DNA of 64,000 bases from JANYHH01 sp965249745 (GCA_965249745.1 OZ252252.1:2480001-2544000), one strand, 5' to 3'. Shown: positions 25,836-35,366, counted from the first letter of the stretch. Translations and numbers: made by a program. The notes: a model not told the origin generated them from the sequence alone.

Positions 25836-26632
25836 AACTCGCGCTGCTCGGCGTTCCGTGGGACGCGAACTCGTCGTTCCTGCGCGGACCGGCGGAGGCT
25901 CCCGCTCGCATCCGTGAGGCGTTGCACTCTGGCGCGATGAACCTCTGCGCCGAGGACGGCACTGATCTGAGCGCGGAGCCGCGACTGGTAGACGCCGGGG
26001 ACGTGCGCTTCGAGACGCCCGAGAGTTTCCTGGGCAGCAGCGAATCCACCGCTCGAGGACTGCTGCAATCCGATCACCATCTGCTCTCCTTGGGCGGCGA
26101 TCACTCCGTGACCCTCCCGCTCGTGCGCGCCCACGCCGCCGTATTTGGACCGCTCGAGATTCTGCATTTGGACGCGCACCCTGACCTGTACCACGAACTG
26201 GATGGCAACCGCCTGTCGCACGCCAGCCCGTTCGCTCGGATCATGGAGGAAGGTCTAGTCAGCCGCTTGGTGCAAGTTGGGATTCGTACCCTAAACCCGC
26301 ACCAGCGCCTGCAAGCGGCGCGGTTCGGCGTGGAAACCTACCAGATGCGCGATTGGAACGACGCCACGCGCTTTTCGTTCAAGGGGCCGCTGTATATCTC
26401 CTTGGATTTGGACGCGCTCGATCCCGCCTTCGCGCCCGGCGTCTCGCACCACGAACCGGGCGGCTTCACGACCCGGCAAATCTTTGAGATTCTGCGACAT
26501 CTACCGGTTTCCCCCGTCGGAGCCGACCTCGTGGAATTCAACCCGACCCGCGATCCGATTGGGATCACGGCGGCGCTGGCAGCGAAGCTCGTCAAGGAAC
26601 TTCAGGTCAAACTGCTCGAGGGGTTGGGCTAG
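25832..26632 (+). CDS. Ureohydrolase (arginase/agmatinase/formimidoylglutamase family)
   Basis: A 266-aa manganese enzyme that hydrolyses a guanidino or formimino group. The two-metal ligands appear in LGGDHSVT, HLDAHPDLYHE and SLDLDALDPAFAPG; SHASPFARI is also typical. Substrate cannot be decided from the sequence: arginine, agmatine and N-formimidoylglutamate hydrolases share these motifs. Start ATG overlaps coaE. An inverted repeat 86 nt past the stop separates it from the convergent hydrolase gene. Confidence 0.92.
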   Translation: MKLALLGVPWDANSSFLRGPAEAPARIREALHSGAMNLCAEDGTDLSAEPRLVDAGDVRFETPESFLGSSESTARGLLQSDHHLLSLGGDHSVTLPLVRAHAAVFGPLEILHLDAHPDLYHELDGNRLSHASPFARIMEEGLVSRLVQVGIRTLNPHQRLQAARFGVETYQMRDWNDATRFSFKGPLYISLDLDALDPAFAPGVSHHEPGGFTTRQIFEILRHLPVSPVGADLVEFNPTRDPIGITAALAAKLVKELQVKLLEGLG

Positions 26633-26717
26633 GTGGCGTTGTTTGCGGGTTTTACTTTCGAGAAACGCCTTCTGGCTCGAGTTCGTTGTTCTCAAATTGT
26701 GCCCCGGCGATCACAAG

Positions 26718-26755
26718 GATTGTCCCTGCCGATGTTTGTCTTGCAGGGATCAATC
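26718..26755. terminator. Inverted repeat between convergent genes
   Basis: GATTGTCCCTGC pairs with GCAGGGA-t-CAATC (12 bp, one bulge, 13-nt loop). It lies between the ureohydrolase and hydrolase stop codons. No long T-tract follows on either strand, so termination efficiency is uncertain. Confidence 0.45.
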
Positions 26756-26772
26756 GAAATTTCTCGAGGCGA

Positions 26773-27648
26773 TTACGGCAGCGCCTTTTTCATGAACGCG
26801 ACCGCGCTCTGAAACGCTTGCAGGCTCTCCTTGACCTGCACCGATGCCTTGCCATACTTTTTCTCTAAGCTCTCCCGGACGATCAAAAACCCGTGCTCCG
26901 AGTTGGGGTATAGCTTTAAATCGTACGGTTGCCCCTGCGCGTCCAAGACTCGAGCCAAGCGTTCCGCCTGATCGGGCGGCACGACCGTGTCCCTCGCGCC
27001 TTGCAGGATCAAAACCGGGAGCGACACCGGCAACTCTGGCACGACCCGCAAGCCGTAGCGCTCCAAGAAATTCTCTGGTTTGTCACTCGGGCCCTTACCG
27101 TAGGTGGCTAGCGTCAGCGCGTCCTCGCCGAGTTGATGCGTGTTCACCAGGTACGCGTACCAGGCGTAAATGTCAGCAATGCCGTAGGCGAAGACGAGCG
27201 CTCGCAATTTGGAAGTCCGAGCGGCGGCTAACAATCCAATCAGCGCCCCGTGACTCGAGCCGAGCATCGTGACGCGAGTCGCATCCACGTAAGCCTGTTT
27301 CACGAACCAATTCATGCCGTTCAGCACGTCGTCCACCTCGCCCTTGGCAATTTCTATTTTGCCCTGGCTACCGTCCTCGCCCCGGTAAGCGCTAGCGAAG
27401 ACCGCGAAACCCGCGCGCGCGAAGTCACGCGCTCTGGCTTTCGTGCTCTCCGAAATGCCGTCCGTGCCGCCGTGGTTGAGAATCAACCCGGGCAGCTTGG
27501 AATTCGATTCGGGGCGAAAGACGATGGCGTTGATCTTCAACTTGCCACTCTGGTAGGACACGGCATTCTCTACGACTCGAGGTTGGGCGGGAGGGGCTGC
27601 CAGCCCTATACCAACGATCAGTGCGATGGCGCAGACGAGAACTCTCAT
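26773..27648 (-). CDS. Exported alpha/beta hydrolase (dienelactone hydrolase-like)
   Basis: A 291-aa serine hydrolase with a signal peptide (MRVLVCAIALIVGIGLAAPP). The triad is visible: nucleophile elbow LGSSHGALIG, acid in QGARDTVVPP and His in NSEHGFL. The oxyanion region is LILNHGG. The fold is that of prolyl-oligopeptidase/dienelactone hydrolase-type enzymes; the substrate is unknown. ATG 27648 has TAGCGT 7 nt upstream; a GTG three codons earlier is possible. Confidence 0.9.
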   Translation of the reverse strand: MRVLVCAIALIVGIGLAAPPAQPRVVENAVSYQSGKLKINAIVFRPESNSKLPGLILNHGGTDGISESTKARARDFARAGFAVFASAYRGEDGSQGKIEIAKGEVDDVLNGMNWFVKQAYVDATRVTMLGSSHGALIGLLAAARTSKLRALVFAYGIADIYAWYAYLVNTHQLGEDALTLATYGKGPSDKPENFLERYGLRVVPELPVSLPVLILQGARDTVVPPDQAERLARVLDAQGQPYDLKLYPNSEHGFLIVRESLEKKYGKASVQVKESLQAFQSAVAFMKKALP

Positions 27649-27800
27649 GGCGTACACGCTAACAGGGAAAGCTGTGAACCCGGTTCAGTTCGCATTCCCA
27701 TCAGCTCGAGTCTGGCTGCTCCCTCACCGCGAGTCCGTCAGGTAAAGGCTGATCGCTGCTCAAAGTCAAAAAGTGTAGCAGGCGTGCCAGAATTTGATTC

Positions 27801-29636
27801 ATGAAGCTCGCTCGGCCTGAAAGTTCGGATTCGTACCGGAAGCGCCCCGAGGCTAGCCTGTCGCTACTCTGTTGGCTGTCGCGGACGGCTCGAGTTTCGG
27901 TGTCACTGGTGGCGCTGTGTGGGCCGCTGACAAGTTGCTGGGAACCTGCTAAGCCAATCGCCTGCCAACTCTCCCAGGCGGATTGGAACGCCATTGAGGC
28001 GGGGGGCGCACATTCCACCGCCCGCGTCTGGGACGAACTAGGGTTGCACGCGATTCGTAGCGTCCTGCCGCAACCGACGGTTCACGCTCGCAATCTGTAT
28101 CACCTGTCAGTCGCCATGTACGATGCTTGGGCCGCCTATGACGACACCGCGCAACAGGTCCTCTCGAGCGAGAAACAAATCGCTGGACGCACCGATGCCG
28201 CCCGTGCCGAGGCTGTCGCTTTCGCGGCGCATCGCGTCTTGCAAAAGCGCTACGCCAGCACCCAAGGGCAGAGCGACGTGTTGGATTGTCTGGACGAGGG
28301 GTTGAGGCGCGCCGGACTGGCCCCAGACAACCTCAGCTCTGAGGGCATGACCCCGGCAGCCATTGGAAACCGTATCGGGCAGGCTGTCCTGGATACAACC
28401 CTGCAAGACGGAGCGAACGAGGCGAACGGCTACGCCGATACGACTGCTTTCGCGCCCATCAACGACGTGCTTCAACCTGCGCTACCCGGCTCGAGCCTCG
28501 TGAATCCTGACCATTGGCAGCCGCTCTTACTGGAGCAACCGTTCACCCAGAATGGTATTCCCCAATCGGGTCCGCAACGTTTTATAACGCCTCACTGGGG
28601 ACGGGTGCGTCCGTTTGCCATGACGCGGCAGGGGCGGTTCTATCACGATCCCGGACCTGTCCCGAGCGCCGCCAGTCCAGCGATGCGCGACCTGTGGATC
28701 GTAGATGTCCTCCAGAAGCAAAGCCTATTGGACGCGAACGACCCGACGACGATGGACGTTTCGCCCGGTGCGTTGGGCAACAATACCCTCGGGATGAACG
28801 ACGGCGCGGGTCACGCGTTGAATCCCGTCAATGGCGTTGTGTACCCGGCTGTGATGCAAAGGCGCAGCGATTACTGGCGCGTCGTCGCGGAGTTCTGGGC
28901 GGACGGTCCAACATCGGAGACGCCGCCCGGTCACTGGAACCTGCTGGCGAACACGGTCTCGGATGCCCCCGGCTTCCAGCGCAAACTCGAGGGGACGGGC
29001 GCAAAGCTTTCACCGCTCGAGTGGGACGTGAAGCTCTATCTGGCGCTCAACGGAGCCTTGCACGACGCGGCAATAGTCGCCTGGGAGATCAAGCGCGAGA
29101 CCTCCACAGCGCGCCCGATCTCGTTGGTGCGCTATTTTGCCGCCTCCGATCCGCGCGGTTTGCCACTCGTTCCGGGCGTGCTCGAGGTACGCGACGGCCG
29201 GATGCGGGTGCGACGCTGGCACGCGTTCCCGGTGGCTGGGAGCAGCGTGTTCTGGGACGATCCCTCCGGCTGGGTTCCGTTTCAACGCAGCGACTTCGTG
29301 ACCCCAGCCTTTCCCGCTTTCGTATCCGGGCACTCTATTTTTAGTCGCTCGGCCGCCGAGGTACTGGCTGCGCTCACCGGCTCTACATTCTTTCCGGGCG
29401 GCCTGCTAGAGGTTGTCACGCCCAGCAATTTCGTCAGGATTGACCGCCTGCCGAGCGCCGAAGTTCACCTGCAATGGGCGACCTACTTTGATGCGGCCGA
29501 TCAGGCGGGCTTGTCGCGGGTCTGGGGCGGGATTCACTTGGAGCCGGACGACCTGAAGGGTCGTCAACTTGGGCATCTGGTCGGGCTGGACGCGCTACAA
29601 AAAGCGCGGCGGTACTTCGCGGGTACGGTGCGTTGA
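27801..29636 (+). CDS. Vanadium haloperoxidase-like PAP2-superfamily protein
   Basis: A 611-aa protein of the vanadium-dependent haloperoxidase/acid phosphatase type. The vanadate or phosphate pocket is in the last third: TPAFPAFVSGHSIFSRSAAEVL and SRVWGGIHLEPDDLKGRQLG, with Ser-Gly-His and the second His in the expected order; the upstream WEIKRETSTARPIS supplies Lys/Arg residues. The N-terminus is basic, then hydrophobic and ends in LTSC, so it may be a lipoprotein, though the leader is long. Family members either oxidise halides or dephosphorylate; which one applies here cannot be told. No clear ribosome-binding site is seen. Confidence 0.85.
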   Translation: MKLARPESSDSYRKRPEASLSLLCWLSRTARVSVSLVALCGPLTSCWEPAKPIACQLSQADWNAIEAGGAHSTARVWDELGLHAIRSVLPQPTVHARNLYHLSVAMYDAWAAYDDTAQQVLSSEKQIAGRTDAARAEAVAFAAHRVLQKRYASTQGQSDVLDCLDEGLRRAGLAPDNLSSEGMTPAAIGNRIGQAVLDTTLQDGANEANGYADTTAFAPINDVLQPALPGSSLVNPDHWQPLLLEQPFTQNGIPQSGPQRFITPHWGRVRPFAMTRQGRFYHDPGPVPSAASPAMRDLWIVDVLQKQSLLDANDPTTMDVSPGALGNNTLGMNDGAGHALNPVNGVVYPAVMQRRSDYWRVVAEFWADGPTSETPPGHWNLLANTVSDAPGFQRKLEGTGAKLSPLEWDVKLYLALNGALHDAAIVAWEIKRETSTARPISLVRYFAASDPRGLPLVPGVLEVRDGRMRVRRWHAFPVAGSSVFWDDPSGWVPFQRSDFVTPAFPAFVSGHSIFSRSAAEVLAALTGSTFFPGGLLEVVTPSNFVRIDRLPSAEVHLQWATYFDAADQAGLSRVWGGIHLEPDDLKGRQLGHLVGLDALQKARRYFAGTVR

Positions 29637-29652
29637 CGATCAGGCTTGAGCC

Positions 29653-30081
29653 TTACGCCATCCCCTCGAGCGCCACGCCCATCACGGAGGCGATCACCCG
29701 GAAATCCGCTTCGCTCACCTCGAGTTGCCCGCGTTGGAACGGGTAGCCCCAATGCTTTGTGTCCTGGATGAAACTTAGTTTCGGGATGAGCGGTTTGATG
29801 CTCGCCTCTAACGCCTCGGGTTGATAGCGCACGTCTCGCCGAAACGGGCAGAACCCCTCCAATGAGACCTGGTAGATCTCGCCCGTCACCTGTCCGATCG
29901 CGGTGAACGCTTGCACCGGTTCGCCGCCCTGAAGCGCGGTGCGGGGCGAGTAATACGCGATCCAATCACCGGGTTTCAACCGCGCCAGTCCCGTGCGCTT
30001 GCCGTGTCCGAGCTGCGCGAACTCGCCCGCCACGCCGCGTCTCACGTGATCTCGGCTGGCAACGCCAATCCAATATTTCAT
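29653..30081 (-). CDS. EVE-domain protein
   Basis: A 142-aa single EVE domain (PUA/YTH-related fold): YWIGVASRDHVRRGVAGEFAQLGHGK, LKPGDWIAYYSPR, FTAIGQVTGEIYQ and DTKHWGYPFQRG. EVE domains bind modified bases in DNA or RNA and occur in restriction and other modification-sensing systems; free-standing versions are common with unknown targets. Its start overlaps the stop of the upstream MarR gene by 4 nt, so the two are coupled. Confidence 0.9.
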   Translation of the reverse strand: MKYWIGVASRDHVRRGVAGEFAQLGHGKRTGLARLKPGDWIAYYSPRTALQGGEPVQAFTAIGQVTGEIYQVSLEGFCPFRRDVRYQPEALEASIKPLIPKLSFIQDTKHWGYPFQRGQLEVSEADFRVIASVMGVALEGMA

Positions 30082-30530
30082 ACGGCTCCTATCAACTTGC
30101 GTAAATTCTCGGTGAACCCTTCTGGCGTCTCCAAGCTGGCGAAGAACCTGGCATCGGCCGCTTCCACGATTGGCAGCGCCGCGCCGATCGCCTCGAAGCC
30201 AGTTTTCGTCAATCGCAAGGTTTTCGCTCTGGCATCGCCCGCCTTACCGGGGCGTTCCAGCAACCCTCGAGCCTCGAGGCTGCGGGCCAGTTGCGAGGCG
30301 GTCATGACATCCATGGCGATGGTCTGCGCCAGTTGCGCCTGGGTCAGCGGCATGCCATCCTGATCCTGATACCAGGCCAGCGTCGCCATGAACACGAACT
30401 GCGCGTGGGTCAAACCCAGTCCCTCGAGCGCGTCGCGGATCGTGCGTTGCCACGCCCCAGAAACGCGCCACAGCAGAAAGCCGGGACTGTGATACGGGCC
30501 ATCAAAGCCGAAAGAAATGGATTTGGGCAT
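30078..30530 (-). CDS. MarR family transcriptional regulator
   Basis: A 150-aa winged-helix regulator with the family order: dimerisation helix (SPGFLLWRVSGAWQRTIRDAL), recognition region (MPLTQAQLAQTIAMDVMTASQLARSLEARGLLERPGKAGDARAKTLRLTKTG, read in pieces) and C-terminal dimer helices. ATG 30530 is preferred to a TTG two codons earlier because TAGGCT is 6 nt upstream. It overlaps the EVE gene by 4 nt. It may also control the glyoxalase gene just upstream, whose stop lies within this promoter. Confidence 0.92.
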   Translation of the reverse strand: MPKSISFGFDGPYHSPGFLLWRVSGAWQRTIRDALEGLGLTHAQFVFMATLAWYQDQDGMPLTQAQLAQTIAMDVMTASQLARSLEARGLLERPGKAGDARAKTLRLTKTGFEAIGAALPIVEAADARFFASLETPEGFTENLRKLIGAV

Positions 30531-30539
30531 CTTCAAAGC

Positions 30540-30890
30540 CTAGTCTTGATACAAGGTCAATGCGTATCCGTCCGGGTCCAGCGCGACGAACACGCGACCG
30601 AAAGGACCATCACCAAGCGGCCTGACGACCGTGGCCCCGGCGGCCTTGACGCGCTCGTAGAGTGCTTCCACATTTGGCATGGCGAACCACAAGCCGATGC
30701 CTGTGCCTAACCTCCCCTCGAGCGGCTGGAAAGGCTTACGAATCGCAAAGATCGCGCCCGCATCATTTTTGAAGATGACGGCTTCGGGGTTGGATGTTTG
30801 ATCGCGCTCGAAACCTAAGACCTCTGTGTAGAAGCGGCTCGAGGTTTCGAGATCACGGACTTGCAGGGAGACAAAACCGAGTTTATTCAT
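30540..30890 (-). CDS. Glyoxalase/bleomycin-resistance (VOC) protein
   Basis: A 116-aa VOC-fold protein: MNKLGFVSLQVRDLETSSRFYTEVLGFE at the start and VALDPDGYALTLYQ at the end, two beta-alpha-beta-beta-beta modules. It may be a lyase, dioxygenase or drug-binding protein. The start at ATG 30890 has AGGAG upstream; the longer frame is rejected. Confidence 0.9.
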   Translation of the reverse strand: MNKLGFVSLQVRDLETSSRFYTEVLGFERDQTSNPEAVIFKNDAGAIFAIRKPFQPLEGRLGTGIGLWFAMPNVEALYERVKAAGATVVRPLGDGPFGRVFVALDPDGYALTLYQD

Positions 30891-31226
30891 GATAAAGCTC
30901 CTGAAATTCAAACAGTCTCGAATAGGGATGCATTTTTGGGTTGCACTGGGTTTTCGAGCTTTGATTCCACATCCAAAACCCTGGGGTGATCCTCGAGGTG
31001 TCAGCCTGCCTTCGTTCCCAACAACGAAATCGGCGTGTAACTGACTGCTTCAAAGTGACCGAATCGTTGCGGGGCTTGCGCTCGAGATTGCTGGGCTTTC
31101 GGTTGTTCACACGGGAACCTCCTCGGCTCGCCGCCCAAATTATAAGTATACTTACAAAATAACAATACGCCAATTCGCGTAGCCAGCCCAACCAGTTCCA
31201 AACGCGGCTCGAGTTAACCTCGAGCC
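30891..31226. other. Divergent control region
   Basis: This 336-nt gap lies between the glyoxalase and cysK starts. It contains the 12-bp palindrome at 31143-31154 and the cysK -10 box at 31215-31220. No coding frame here has a ribosome-binding site. Confidence 0.6.
31143..31154. promoter_or_regulatory. Perfect 12-bp palindrome TAAGTATACTTA
   Basis: An AT-rich perfect palindrome in a GC-rich genome, in the gap between glyoxalase and cysK. It resembles a dimeric operator; the nearby MarR protein (30078-30530) is a candidate but there is no direct evidence. Confidence 0.45.
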
Positions 31227-32141
31227 ATGATTGATTCCTTCGTTGGTCACACCCCAATCTTGCGCCTCCAGCGCGTCCTCGAGTCAGACGCCGCCGAGGT
31301 TTGGGTCAAGTTGGAGGGCATGAATCCGGGCGGCAGCATCAAGGATCGCACGGCGCTCAGCATGGTTTTGGATGCCGAGCGGCGCGGGTTGTTGAGGCCG
31401 GGCGGCACGATCGTGGAACCGACCAGCGGCAACACCGGGATCGGGCTGGCGCAGGTCGCGGCGGCGCGCGGTTACAAGTTGATCCTGGCGATGCCCGCGC
31501 AAATGTCGGAGGAACGCAAACGCACCCTTCGCGCCTACGGCGCGGAGCTGGTGCTGACCGACCCGGAACGGCGGATGCTGGCGGCGATCGAGGAGGCCGA
31601 GCGCATCCGTGACGCCACAGGCGCGTGGATGCCGAATCAATTCGAGAATCCGGCCAATCCACAAGTCCATTACGAGACGACCGGACCCGAGATCTGGCAG
31701 CAGATGAACGGCAGGCTGGACGCCTTCGTGTACGGCACGGGAACCGGCGGCACGATCAGCGGCACGGGGCGGTACTTGAAGGAGCAGAACCCAGCGGTGC
31801 AGATTATCGCCGTGGAACCGCAACGCAGTAACGTACTCTCCGGCGGCGTGCGTGGGCAACACGGGTTTCAGGGCATGGGACCGGGTTTCATCCCAAAAAA
31901 CCTAGATGTGGCACTGTTGGATCGGGTCGTGACAATTCTCGAGGAGGACGCCTTTCCGTTCGCGCGGCGCTTAGCGAAGGAGGAGGGTTTATTCGTCGGC
32001 ATGAGCGCCGGGGGGATGATTTACGCGGCTTGCCAGATCGCTCGAGAACTCGGGGCCGGAAAGCGCGTCGTGACGATCGCCTGCGACACCGGGGCGCGGT
32101 ACTTGACGACGGAACTGTTCGCGGAACCCGAAGCTGCCTGA
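31227..32141 (+). CDS. cysK: Cysteine synthase (O-acetylserine sulfhydrylase)
   Basis: A 304-aa PLP enzyme that makes cysteine from O-acetylserine and sulphide. The PLP lysine is in GGSIKDRTA, the substrate loop is PTSGNTGIGLAQVAA, the phosphate cup is GTGTGGTISGTG, and MSAGGMIYAA lies near the end. The length is normal. TAACCT is 6 nt before the ATG. A CysM or cystathionine beta-synthase-like specificity cannot be excluded by eye. Confidence 0.93.
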   Translation: MIDSFVGHTPILRLQRVLESDAAEVWVKLEGMNPGGSIKDRTALSMVLDAERRGLLRPGGTIVEPTSGNTGIGLAQVAAARGYKLILAMPAQMSEERKRTLRAYGAELVLTDPERRMLAAIEEAERIRDATGAWMPNQFENPANPQVHYETTGPEIWQQMNGRLDAFVYGTGTGGTISGTGRYLKEQNPAVQIIAVEPQRSNVLSGGVRGQHGFQGMGPGFIPKNLDVALLDRVVTILEEDAFPFARRLAKEEGLFVGMSAGGMIYAACQIARELGAGKRVVTIACDTGARYLTTELFAEPEAA

Positions 32142-32264
32142 TCGAAGCCCCGCACCAGCCACCCGCAACCGCTCGAGTCAACCGACACCGCACTCACCCT
32201 GGAGGTGAAATCTTGAGGAGCGTCTAACCGCTGCTTGGCTGATGGTTTGTCACACACCTGCCAG

Positions 32265-32270
32265 TAAACT
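32265..32270 (+). promoter_or_regulatory. Leaderless -10 box (TAAACT) of the Hsp90-type operon
   Basis: TAAACT is 8 nt before ATG 32279. It would drive the three-gene unit 32279-36517. Confidence 0.6.
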
Positions 32271-32278
32271 GGGACCAT

Positions 32279-34201
32279 ATGGAACATCGTTTTCAAGTTG
32301 ATCTGCGCGGCATCATCGAAATCCTTTCCGAACACCTGTACAGCGGTCCCGAAGTCTTCGTGCGCGAACTGTTACAGAACGCGGTGGATGCGATCACCGC
32401 CCGGCAGAAACTCGGGGAGCCGTTCAGTCCAGCCGTGCGTCTCAAGTTGACACGCTCCAACGATGGCGTGCCGGTGCTGGTTTTTCGTGACACCGGGATT
32501 GGGTTACTGGAAGCCGAGGTTCACCAGTTTCTGGCGACGATTGGGAAGAGCAGCAAGCGCCTCGTCGGGGCGCGCGGTGGCGGTAGCGATTTCATTGGGC
32601 AGTTCGGGATCGGGTTACTGTCCTGCTTCGTGGTTTCCGACGAGATCGTCATGCACAGCCGCTCGGCTGTGAAGCCCGAAGAGGTCGTAGAGTTTCGCGG
32701 TGTGCCGGAAGGCAATTACTCGGTGCGCGTCGTGCCAGAGGCAGAACTGATCCAGCCGCTCGAGGTGGGGTCAAGGGTGACATTGCGCGCCAAAAAGGGC
32801 TTCGAAGCGTTTTTTGAATCAGCCGAACTCGAGCGGCTGGTCTTGCATTACGGTGCCTTGCTGCCGTTCCCGATCACGCTGGCTCGAGAGGGTGAACAGG
32901 CGGGCGAACAGTCGGGCGGCGCGGTCGTCAACCGTGATGGCGCGGTCTGGCGGCGCGAGTTTACCTCCCCGGAGGCGCGCCGCGCCGCGCTGATGGACTT
33001 TGGTGCGGGCGTGCTGGGGCGCGAGCCATTGGATGTGATTGACATTCGCACAACGGCGGGCGCGATAGACGGCGTGGCGCTGGTGCTGCCGTGGACCCCT
33101 AGCCTGGCCGCGAAGCCGAAGCACGTCGCGTACCTGAAGAACATGCTGCTGGACGACGAAGCCGAGGGTCTCGCGCCGGAATGGGCGTTTTTCGTGCGCT
33201 TGGTGGTCAACACCAACGCCCTGAAACCGACCGCCTCCCGCGAGGGCTTCAGCGACGACGCGGCACTGCAACAGGCTCGAGCGGAGATCGGCGCGGCCTT
33301 GCAGGCGTATTTAGGGCAGCTCGCGGACGCCGAGCCGGAACGCTTCCGGGCGCTCGTGCGCCTGCACGACCTGAGCATCAAGGCGCTGGCATTGGAGAAC
33401 GACGAGCTGTTCACGCTGTTCGCGCCGCGCTTGGAATTTGAAAGCTCGAGCGGCCCGGTGACGCTCTCCGAATACCGCGCCGGGTTAAATCCCGTGCAGG
33501 GCGGGGCGATTTATTACACCCGGAGCTTGGAGCAGTTCCGTCAGATGGCTCGAGTCGCGGGGGCGCAGGGCTTTAACATCCTGAACGGCGGGTACGTCTA
33601 CGCCTCGGATTTGCTAGAGCGCTTCGCGCAACTGAACCCGGATGTGACCGTGGAGCGCGTGGAGGCGGATTTCTTCGCGCAGCGCTTCGAGGAGCTGAGC
33701 ATTCCCGAACGCAACGGCAGCTTCGAGTTTCTGCGCGTGCTGGAGCGCACGCTGGAGCCGTTCGGGTGCGGCGTGGAACTGCTGCACTTCAAACCCTCGG
33801 AACTGCCGACGCTGTTTGTGACGAGCGCCCAGCAGCGCTTCGTGCGCAGCATCGAGACCGCTCAGGAGGTCGCCAACGACCTGTTCGGCGGCGTGCTCGA
33901 GAACCTGAAAACGGCGCAGAGCCAGTCACACGGTAGCCAGCCAGGGGGTCAGGCTCGAGGGGGGATGCTGCTGAACGGGCAGCTTTACGTGAATTTCAGC
34001 AACCCGCTCGTGCGTCGCCTAGCTGTGCTCGGCTCCAACGCCACCGTCGGTAGCGTGATCGAGGTGCTGTACGTGCAAAGCCTGCTGCTAGCGCAGCATC
34101 CCCTCTCGAGCCACGAGTTGCAGACGCTCACCGGCGGACTGGGCAAACTCATTGAGCTGGGCCTGCAATCGGTGACGGAGGTGTCCCGTGTCGCCAATTG
34201 A
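32279..34201 (+). CDS. Divergent Hsp90 (HtpG-like) chaperone
   Basis: A 640-aa GHKL ATPase with the Hsp90 order of motifs: FQVDLRGIIEILSEHLYS, VFVRELLQNAVDAI (N box), FRDTGIGLLEAE (G1), FLATIGKSS and IGQFGIGLLSCFVV (G2). The middle segment (about 230-400) includes LVVNTNALKPTASREGFSDD, close to the Hsp90 arginine region. The C-terminal third diverges, with a short Gly/Gln linker (GSQPGGQARGG), and has no EEVD tail. HtpG chaperones remodel client proteins using ATP. The next gene begins 14 nt before this stop, so it is translationally coupled to two proteins of unknown family. Confidence 0.9.
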   Translation: MEHRFQVDLRGIIEILSEHLYSGPEVFVRELLQNAVDAITARQKLGEPFSPAVRLKLTRSNDGVPVLVFRDTGIGLLEAEVHQFLATIGKSSKRLVGARGGGSDFIGQFGIGLLSCFVVSDEIVMHSRSAVKPEEVVEFRGVPEGNYSVRVVPEAELIQPLEVGSRVTLRAKKGFEAFFESAELERLVLHYGALLPFPITLAREGEQAGEQSGGAVVNRDGAVWRREFTSPEARRAALMDFGAGVLGREPLDVIDIRTTAGAIDGVALVLPWTPSLAAKPKHVAYLKNMLLDDEAEGLAPEWAFFVRLVVNTNALKPTASREGFSDDAALQQARAEIGAALQAYLGQLADAEPERFRALVRLHDLSIKALALENDELFTLFAPRLEFESSSGPVTLSEYRAGLNPVQGGAIYYTRSLEQFRQMARVAGAQGFNILNGGYVYASDLLERFAQLNPDVTVERVEADFFAQRFEELSIPERNGSFEFLRVLERTLEPFGCGVELLHFKPSELPTLFVTSAQQRFVRSIETAQEVANDLFGGVLENLKTAQSQSHGSQPGGQARGGMLLNGQLYVNFSNPLVRRLAVLGSNATVGSVIEVLYVQSLLLAQHPLSSHELQTLTGGLGKLIELGLQSVTEVSRVAN

Positions 34202-35366
34202 AGGGCAATCCACGGAAACCGTTTACGACCTGCTTTCCAGAGCCTCCGACCTGCCCGACGGCAACCCGGCGCGGCTCGAGTTGCTGGAAACGGCCGTGCG
34301 GATGGCGGACAGCTTGGGTGATTTGGAGGCGGGCTGGGAGGCTCGAGACGAGTTGATGGAGGCCGCGACGATGGGTGGCCACCCAGAGAAAACGCTGGTG
34401 GCGTTCTCTTGGAGCCTGGCGCAATTCGACCGGGTTGGGAGTGACTACGGCTGGGACGAGGATTCACTGCTCTGGAAGTACAAGTGGGTGTTGAACAGCC
34501 TATGGAATTTTCCAGCGATCAGCCCAGCGCAGATTGAGGCCGCCTTCAGCGATTTTGCCGATCGCTTAGTGCGCGGCGGCTACAGTCCGCGCACGCTGTA
34601 CTACTTTCGCGCCAAGTATGAACACGCGCGAGGCGATCAAGCGGCGGCTGAAGGCTGGCGTGCGCTGTGGACGATTTCGCCGGAGGATGGACTGAGCGAT
34701 TGCAGCGCCTGTGAGGCCGCCTTCAGCGTCGAACACCGGATCGCGCAGGGGCAGGATGAACTGGCGCTCGAGACCGCGCAACCGATCCTGACCGGGCGTT
34801 TGCGGTGCGCCGAAGTGCCGCATACGACCCTGGCGGACTTACTAATTGTGCTGCTACGCCTCGAGCGATTTGAAGAGGCGGTCAGTGCCCATCGGCGCGG
34901 GTACAAGCTGATCCGTGACAACCCAGAATTTCTGGTGAGCAGTGGGCAGCACCTCGCGTTTCTGGCGTACACCCGTAACCTGCCAGAAGCCGTGAAACTG
35001 CTGGAACGACACCTGCCCTGGGCGCTCGAGACGGCAGATCCCGATCGGCGCTGCTCGTTTTACCAGAACGCACTCGTCTTGACGCATCGCCTGCGCGAAA
35101 CCGGCCAGACCCATCTGCAACTGCGCCTGCCCGCCGGATTCGCACTGCAACCCGAGCCGGACGGCTATAGCATCGTCGCACTCGAGGCGTACTTGCACGA
35201 CGAAGCGCTCGAGATCGCCCAGGCTTTCGATGCCCGAAACGGGAACGACTGTTTTGTGAGTTCCCTAAAATCCGATGCGGCGCTGCTCGAGCGGGTCGGC
35301 TCCGTCAGCCTCGAGCTGCCCGCCACTGAGGGTCCCGACAAGAACACCCGGAAAAGGAAACCATGA
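34188..35366 (+). CDS. Unknown helical-repeat protein, Hsp90-operon partner A
   Basis: A 392-aa soluble, almost entirely helical protein starting at a GTG inside the Hsp90-like gene. It opens VYDLLSRASDLPDGNPARLELLETAVRMADSLGDLEAGWEARDELMEAA, a TPR-like pair of amphipathic helices, then VAFSWSLAQFDR. A mid-domain Cys pair (CSAC) is shared with the next gene. The end is SSLKSDAALLERVG followed by a basic tail (KNTRKRKP). It aligns throughout with the following gene, so the two are paralogues. I recognise no family beyond TPR-like character; a co-chaperone role is inferred from the operon. Confidence 0.82.
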   Translation: MSPIEGQSTETVYDLLSRASDLPDGNPARLELLETAVRMADSLGDLEAGWEARDELMEAATMGGHPEKTLVAFSWSLAQFDRVGSDYGWDEDSLLWKYKWVLNSLWNFPAISPAQIEAAFSDFADRLVRGGYSPRTLYYFRAKYEHARGDQAAAEGWRALWTISPEDGLSDCSACEAAFSVEHRIAQGQDELALETAQPILTGRLRCAEVPHTTLADLLIVLLRLERFEEAVSAHRRGYKLIRDNPEFLVSSGQHLAFLAYTRNLPEAVKLLERHLPWALETADPDRRCSFYQNALVLTHRLRETGQTHLQLRLPAGFALQPEPDGYSIVALEAYLHDEALEIAQAFDARNGNDCFVSSLKSDAALLERVGSVSLELPATEGPDKNTRKRKP

